A DNA stretch of 8,912 nt from an uncultured Clostridium sp. (lineage in GTDB: Bacteria > Bacillota > Clostridia > TANB77 > CAG-508), in NCBI GenBank assembly GCA_946008205.1, contig CAMGAZ010000046.1, positions 1-8,912 on the forward strand. Reading direction: 5' to 3'. This document shows, one piece after another, positions 5,903-8,912 of this stretch. The translations under genes were made by a program, and so were the position numbers. Under the pieces are notes generated by a model, which worked only from the letters and a program-made list of their open reading frames with translations, was not told where the DNA came from and did no database searches. Every line of letters starts with the position of its first letter. The first letter of the stretch is position 1.

Positions 5903-6616
5903 ATGTTATTAGAGCTAAAGGATATATGTTTTACAAGAGATAATAGAAAAATTTTAGACCATATAAATTTAGATATAGATATAGAGAAATTTGTAGCTAT
6001 AACAGGACCAAATGGTTCAGGTAAATCAACTTTAGTGAAAATTATAATGGGAATAGAAAAGCCAGATTCAGGAAGAGTTATATTTGATGGAAAAGATATA
6101 ACAGATATGCCAATAAATGAAAGGGCTAAGCTTGGAATGAGTTTTGCATTTCAACAACCAGTAAAGTTTAAAGGGATAACTGTGTATGATTTGTTGAAAA
6201 TAGCAGCTAAAAAAGAAATAAATAAAGCTCAAGCTTGTGAAGTTTTGTCAAAAGTAGGCTTATGTGCAAAAGAATATGTTGATAGAGAAGTAAATTGTTC
6301 TTTATCTGGTGGAGAACTAAAAAGAATAGAAATTGCAACTGTAGTATTAAGAGGAGCTAAACTTACAATATTTGATGAACCAGAGGCTGGAATTGATTTG
6401 TGGAGCTTCAATAATTTAATAGAAATATTTGAAAAATTAAGTGAAGAAATAAAAGGATCAACAATTATAATTTCACATCAAGAAAGAATTTTAAAAATAG
6501 CTGATGAAATTGTTCTAATGAAGGCTGGAAAAATAGAAAAAGTTGGTACAAGTTCTGAAATATTAGAAAGAGAAATACTAAATGGAGAGTGTTGCAAATT
6601 AAATAAAAATTGTTAA
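5903..6616 (+). CDS. sufC: SufC, Fe-S cluster assembly ATPase
   Basis: SufC is the soluble ABC-type ATPase that drives Fe-S cluster assembly on the SufB/SufD scaffold in the cytoplasm. This 237-residue protein is close to the usual length. It has Walker A GPNGSGKST (35-43), the Q-loop FAFQQPVKFKG (from 81), signature LSGGELKR (134-141), Walker B LTIFDEPEAGID (154-165, catalytic E159) and the switch histidine H192 in IISHQ. The EPEAGID form is typical of SufC rather than of membrane transporters. The C-terminus is unusually cysteine-rich for an ATPase (C230, C231, C237 in GECCKLNKNC). AAGGAG (5891-5896) is 6 nt before ATG 5903. sufB follows after 17 bp, under the same promoter. No sufS, sufU or sufD is adjacent, so the pair resembles minimal SufCB systems. 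Confidence 0.95.
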   Translation: MLLELKDICFTRDNRKILDHINLDIDIEKFVAITGPNGSGKSTLVKIIMGIEKPDSGRVIFDGKDITDMPINERAKLGMSFAFQQPVKFKGITVYDLLKIAAKKEINKAQACEVLSKVGLCAKEYVDREVNCSLSGGELKRIEIATVVLRGAKLTIFDEPEAGIDLWSFNNLIEIFEKLSEEIKGSTIIISHQERILKIADEIVLMKAGKIEKVGTSSEILEREILNGECCKLNKNC

Positions 6617-6619
6617 AGG

Positions 6620-6626
6620 AAGGAGG
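6620..6626 (+). promoter_or_regulatory. Ribosome binding site that decides the sufB start
   Basis: AAGGAGG stands 7 nt before ATG 6634. An earlier in-frame TTG at 6610 overlaps the sufC stop, would translate the Shine-Dalgarno itself and has no site of its own, so ATG 6634 is preferred. Confidence 0.75.
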
Positions 6627-6633
6627 AAAACAT

Positions 6634-7563
6634 ATGGAAGATAAAGAGACTCAAATAGATAAAGAACTTCTAAGCGAAATATCAGATTATGATGGTATTC
6701 GTAAAGGTGCATATAATATAAGAAAAAATGGGCAAGGGATAGAAAGAAAAGTTACGGAAAACATTAATATAGTTACAAAAACAGATAAACCGGGCATAGA
6801 TATATATGTAAAAGAAAATACTAAATTTGACTATGTTCATATTCCAGTAATATTAACACAGAGTGGATTAAAAGATGTTGTATATAATGACTTTTATATA
6901 GGAAAGAATGCAAATGTGGTAATAATTGCAGGATGTGGAATTCATAATGACCATCATAAAGATAGTCAACATGATGGAATTCATAGATTTTTCTTAGAAG
7001 AGGGAGCAAAAGTTAAATATATAGAAAAACACTATGGAGAGGGAGCTGGAGATGGAAAGAGAATATTAAATCCAGTGACCGAGGTTTATCTAAAACCTGG
7101 AAGTAGCATGGAAATGGAATCTAGCCAAATAAAAGGAGTAGATTCAACTGTTAGAGAAACTAAGGGAATATTAGAAGCAAATACAAATTTTGTAGTAACA
7201 GAAAAGATAATGACACATGGTATTCAAAAGGCAGAAACGTTATTTGACGTACAATTAAACGGGGAAAATGCAAGTACGCATGTAACATCAAGATCTGTTG
7301 CAACAGAAAATTCATATCAACATTTTACTTCTAAAATATATGGAAATACAAAATGCTTTGCTCACAGTGAATGTGATGCAATTATAAAAGATAATGCAAA
7401 AGTAAAAGCAACTCCTGAAATAACAGCAGATAACGTGGAGGCAAACCTGATACATGAAGCTGCTATTGGTAAGATTGCGGGAGAGCAATTAATAAAACTT
7501 ATGACATTAGGACTATCTGAAAAAGAAGCGGAAGAGCAGATAATAAATGGATTCTTAAGATAG
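6634..7563 (+). CDS. sufB: SufB/SufD-family Fe-S scaffold protein, minimal type
   Basis: This 309-residue protein is the partner of SufC, on which Fe-S clusters are built. It has the beta-helix core of the family and the conserved C-terminal block. C247 in HSECDAII matches the catalytic cysteine region of SufB. H274-E275 in NLIHEAAIGKIAGEQL matches the HEA cluster-binding motif, followed by LGLSEKEAEEQIINGFL. An HDGIH motif inside a His-rich stretch (CGIHNDHHKDSQHDGIH) is also family-like. It is much shorter than classical SufB (about 470-495) or SufD (about 420); the variable N-terminal domain is mostly missing. This fits the short B subunit of two-gene systems, presumably acting as a homodimer with two SufC. 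ATG 6634 is set by AAGGAGG 6620-6626. The stop codon lies in the following terminator. The identity of the cysteine desulfurase that feeds it cannot be seen here. Confidence 0.9.
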   Translation: MEDKETQIDKELLSEISDYDGIRKGAYNIRKNGQGIERKVTENINIVTKTDKPGIDIYVKENTKFDYVHIPVILTQSGLKDVVYNDFYIGKNANVVIIAGCGIHNDHHKDSQHDGIHRFFLEEGAKVKYIEKHYGEGAGDGKRILNPVTEVYLKPGSSMEMESSQIKGVDSTVRETKGILEANTNFVVTEKIMTHGIQKAETLFDVQLNGENASTHVTSRSVATENSYQHFTSKIYGNTKCFAHSECDAIIKDNAKVKATPEITADNVEANLIHEAAIGKIAGEQLIKLMTLGLSEKEAEEQIINGFLR

Positions 7564-7590
7564 TGCAAAAGAGAGGTTTCTTGCACTTTT
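7562..7590 (+). terminator. Intrinsic terminator of sufCB
   Basis: AGTGCAA (7562-7568) pairs with TTGCACT (7581-7587) around a 12-nt loop and is followed by TTT. The left arm includes the last two bases of the sufB stop codon. The T-run is short but the position is ideal. Confidence 0.65.
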
Positions 7591-7636
7591 AAAAGATGGG
7601 AAGCTTCAGTCGAGCAAATAAAATGACCAATTAAAT

Positions 7637-7680
7637 AATAGCTTAACACTTGTAATCAAGTATTAAGCTATTTAACTTTT
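7637..7680 (+). terminator. Second strong hairpin downstream of sufCB
   Basis: AATAGCTTAACACTTG (7637-7652) and CAAGTATTAAGCTATT (7657-7672) form a 16-bp stem with one mismatch and a TAAT loop, followed by TAACTTTT. It would reinforce termination of sufCB. The T-run is interrupted, so a processed 3' end or RNA stabiliser is possible. Confidence 0.55.
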
Positions 7681-7683
7681 CAT

Positions 7684-7718
7684 CTAAACCCTAAGGTTTA
7701 GGCATCGGCATACCGCCT
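7684..7718. other. Tandem small hairpins, GC-richer than the surroundings
   Basis: CTAAACC (7684-7690) pairs with GGTTTAG (7695-7701) around CTAA. Immediately after it, CGG (7706-7708) pairs with CCG (7713-7715) around CATA, flanked by AGG and CCT. This is the most GC-rich patch of the intergenic region. Its function is unknown. Confidence 0.4.
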
Positions 7719-7771
7719 CAAATATTCTACATTTATATAGCATTTTTGATACGATAAGTCAATCAAAATAT

Positions 7772-7925
7772 AAAAAGCGGTTACATATAATATTTAGAAT
7801 TTCCGTTCTCCAAACGCGGAAAGAAAAAGGAATTTCTAAGTGCATTGTTACGACAGCTGGTTTCGATGAAATATGAAAATAGAAGGTCGAACTCAATTTA
7901 AATATTATATGTAACTGCTTTTTTT
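7772..7925. ncRNA. Candidate multibranched structured RNA or small inverted-repeat element
   Basis: The outer arms 7772-7796 and 7899-7923 pair over 25 nt with a single G-T wobble and end in a T7 run (7919-7925). Inside are two further hairpins. The first pairs TTAGAATTTCC (7794-7804) with GGAATTTCTAA (7829-7839), with an apical TTTCCG/CGGAAA. The second pairs GTTACGAC (7847-7854) with GTCGAAC (7886-7892). Together they form a three-way junction of about 150 nt. No known riboswitch or RNA family was recognised, and no transposase-like frame lies inside. The minus strand can also end in CTTTTT, so the direction of transcription is open. Confidence 0.45.
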
Positions 7926-7990
7926 GAGGAGTTTGTGCAATGTTTTTGTAGTGTTGGTAGTAGGAGGGAGAATAAAATTTGCAAAATTTA

Positions 7991-8019
7991 TTGCAAAATA
8001 TGAACTGTAATGTTATATT
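7991..8019 (+). promoter_or_regulatory. Candidate promoter for the pilin-like gene
   Basis: TTGCAA (7991-7996) and TATATT (8014-8019) are spaced 17 bp apart, with an extended -10 TGT at 8011-8013. A second TTGCAAAAT lies 12 bp upstream (7979-7987). The transcript would have an untranslated leader of about 210 nt that includes the stem-loop at 8034-8085. Confidence 0.4.
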
Positions 8020-8033
8020 ATAAACAGATGTAT

Positions 8034-8085
8034 TTAATATCTATATAGTAGAAGCATAGAGTAAGAATACTATAATAGATATTAA
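8034..8085. repeat. AT-rich stem-loop in the predicted leader of the pilin-like gene
   Basis: TTAATATCTATATAGTA (8034-8050) pairs with TACTATAATAGATATTAA (8068-8085) with one bulged base and a 17-nt loop. No T-run follows, so it is not a standard terminator. It may protect or control the leader RNA, or simply reflect AT-rich sequence. Confidence 0.4.
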
Positions 8086-8219
8086 TTACAACGAAAAATA
8101 AAAATTATAGTATAAAACATTAAGAAAAAAGAATTCTAAAGATATATAAATTTCAAAAAAAGTTACAAATAAAATAAAAAATAACAAAATGAAAAAAATC
8201 TTTAGAAAATAAAGAAACT

Positions 8220-8258
8220 AGGAGGATAAAATAACAGTGAAGAAAAAAATTATAAAAA
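8220..8258 (+). other. Ribosome site and out-of-frame GTG start of the pilin-like gene
   Basis: AGGAGG (8220-8225) precedes GTG 8237, which opens VKKKIIKNAKRN, a typical basic leader, but that frame ends at a TAA shortly after 8330. The pilin body is in the next frame from ATG 8259 onward. Removing one A from the A6 run (8254-8259), or from the A7 run (8243-8249), would join them as VKKKIIKMQNGITLIAL. Confidence 0.6.
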
Positions 8259-8912
8259 ATGCAAAACGGAATAACTTTAATTGCGCTCGTTGTAACAATA
8301 GTGGTGCTTTTGATATTAGCAGGAGTAAGCATTAATTTAGTAGTAGGAGAAAATGGAATAGTAACAAAAGCAGGAGATGCAAGGGATAAAACAGAGCAAG
8401 CGAAGGCAAATGAAGAAGCAGATTTGTTGGGGCTAGAAGAGACAATTAACAAGAGTACAATAAACTTACCATCTACTACAGAAACAAAGCCATATTTACC
8501 AACAGGTTTTAGCAAAGTAGCAGGGACAAATTTAGACAATGGTTTGGTAATACAAGATAGTGTAGGAAACCAATATGTGTGGGTGGAGGTTCCAATGAAT
8601 GAAACAGTATATCCAACAGCGGGGTTAGGAATAACAACTTTTGATGATACAGCATATACAAACATAGAAAATGACTTACGCACATATACAAGCACATATA
8701 GAGATGGAACAAGTAGTACAGACACATATTGTCCTGATACAGACAATACAGGCTGGTTTGAAAGTGCAGGTAAATACAATGAAGCAAAACAAAAAATGTT
8801 AAAAAGTGTATACCAAAATGGTGGATTTTATGTAGGAAGATATGAAACAGGAATAGCAACAACACAAAGTCCAAGAACAGCATCTGGAAGTACAACACAA
8901 ACACCAGTAATA
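8259..8912 (+). CDS. Pilin-like membrane-anchored protein with FGE/C-type-lectin-like region, 3' partial
   Basis: Open for 218 codons to the window end. The N-terminus NGITLIALVVTIVVLLILAGVSINLVV (residues 3-29, written here only to mark the segment) is the prepilin-like hydrophobic helix common in clostridial surface proteins: a Gly before I-T-L, then a long hydrophobic stretch, but without the usual Glu5. GENGIVTKAGDARDKTEQAK (30-49) continues the helical stalk. The exported part is Thr-rich and shows YVWVEVP (106-112) and GGFYVGRYETG (from 188), motifs found in SUMF1/formylglycine-generating-enzyme-like domains of gut Firmicutes. Enzymatic activity cannot be judged, as the C-terminal half lies outside. 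ATG 8259 follows an in-frame TAA (8253-8255) and has no ribosome site of its own. The good ribosome site serves GTG 8237 in another frame. Base composition is somewhat richer in G and C than its upstream region. Confidence 0.75.
   Translation, partial: MQNGITLIALVVTIVVLLILAGVSINLVVGENGIVTKAGDARDKTEQAKANEEADLLGLEETINKSTINLPSTTETKPYLPTGFSKVAGTNLDNGLVIQDSVGNQYVWVEVPMNETVYPTAGLGITTFDDTAYTNIENDLRTYTSTYRDGTSSTDTYCPDTDNTGWFESAGKYNEAKQKMLKSVYQNGGFYVGRYETGIATTQSPRTASGSTTQTPVI

Larger units (their letters stand above)
7591..8219. other. Gene-poor 630-bp intergenic region
   Basis: No frame here has a plausible start, ribosome site and length. Only tiny frames occur, such as 8189-8212 (seven codons). 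The stretch instead holds hairpins at 7637-7672 and 7684-7715, a multibranched structure at 7772-7925, a candidate promoter at 7991-8019 and an AT-rich stem-loop at 8034-8085. The last 130 bp are extremely A-rich. Confidence 0.7.

Noticed and set aside
7697..7714. Minus-strand GAGG followed by a six-codon frame MPMPKP
   Set aside because: Too short to judge, lies in a hairpin, and no following gene on that strand would make it a leader peptide.
7979..7999. Two copies of TTGCAAAAT 12 bp apart
   Set aside because: Only two copies in an A/T-rich stretch; no array or further iterons, so an origin or CRISPR-like repeat is not supported.
7979..8023. Fourteen-codon TTG frame after AGGAGG at 7962-7967
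   Set aside because: Spacing of 11 nt is long, the product has no recognisable features, and the region fits a promoter better.
8189..8212. Seven-codon frame MKKIFRK just before the pilin-like gene
   Set aside because: No ribosome site precedes it. Its likeness to the basic leader at 8237 is expected from A-rich sequence, so a duplicated leader cannot be claimed.
8153..8779. Minus-strand frame of 208 codons opposite the pilin-like gene
   Set aside because: It is antisense to a frame with recognisable pilin and FGE-like motifs. Its protein is a Ser/Val/Phe-rich low-complexity product without a known motif or ribosome site, as expected for a shadow of Thr-rich coding DNA.
8509..8904. Second minus-strand frame of 131 codons in the same area
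   Set aside because: Leu/Phe/His-rich shadow of the pilin-like gene, with no ribosome site or domain.

Overview
The window looks like chromosomal DNA from a low-GC, strictly anaerobic member of the Clostridia, probably a gut-type lineage. The basis is strongly AT-rich DNA, AGGAGG-type ribosome sites with frequent TTG/GTG starts, Asn/Lys/Ile/Glu-rich proteins, rubredoxin, a class III (anaerobic) ribonucleotide reductase homologue, a two-gene SUF system and a clostridial-type pilin-like surface protein. No genus can be assigned from sequence reading alone.

Layout. Bases 1-156 are the 3' end of a Rieske [2Fe-2S] protein. A clear promoter (166-195) then drives a membrane-anchored L,D-transpeptidase (218-1219), followed 42 bp later by a short rubredoxin (1262-1402). 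A long near-palindromic stem-loop (1420-1528) separates rubredoxin from a convergent Crp/Fnr-family regulator on the minus strand (1537-2160). The regulator is divergent from an NrdD-like gene (2277-4205). The 116-bp gap between them holds a perfect 14-bp palindrome that covers the regulator's -35 and lies about 41 bp upstream of the predicted nrdD start point, an arrangement suited to self-repression and class II activation of nrdD. Behind nrdD, tightly packed, come a RusA-type Holliday junction resolvase (4221-4631) and a RhuM-family protein (4654-5676). A second long inverted repeat (5684-5799) and a sigma-A type promoter precede sufC-sufB (5903-7563), a minimal Fe-S cluster scaffold pair closed by a terminator.

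Bases 7591-8236 contain no convincing gene. They hold a second hairpin, a GC-richer double hairpin, a roughly 150-nt multibranched inverted-repeat structure (7772-7925), a candidate promoter and an AT-rich stem-loop. The window ends inside a pilin-like protein with a formylglycine-generating-enzyme/C-type-lectin-like exported region. Its well-placed start (GTG 8237) is out of frame with the body by one base, across an A7/A6 stretch.

How the genes fit. Fe-S and redox biology recurs (Rieske, rubredoxin, SufCB, class III RNR), consistent with an anaerobe. The most notable points are: an NrdD that keeps both active-site cysteines but stops before the zinc/glycyl-radical domain, with no activase gene beside it; the putative Crp/Fnr operator; the out-of-frame pilin start, which suggests phase variation, slippage or a sequence error; and three unrelated long stem-loops between genes. 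All family assignments come from motif recognition, without database searches.
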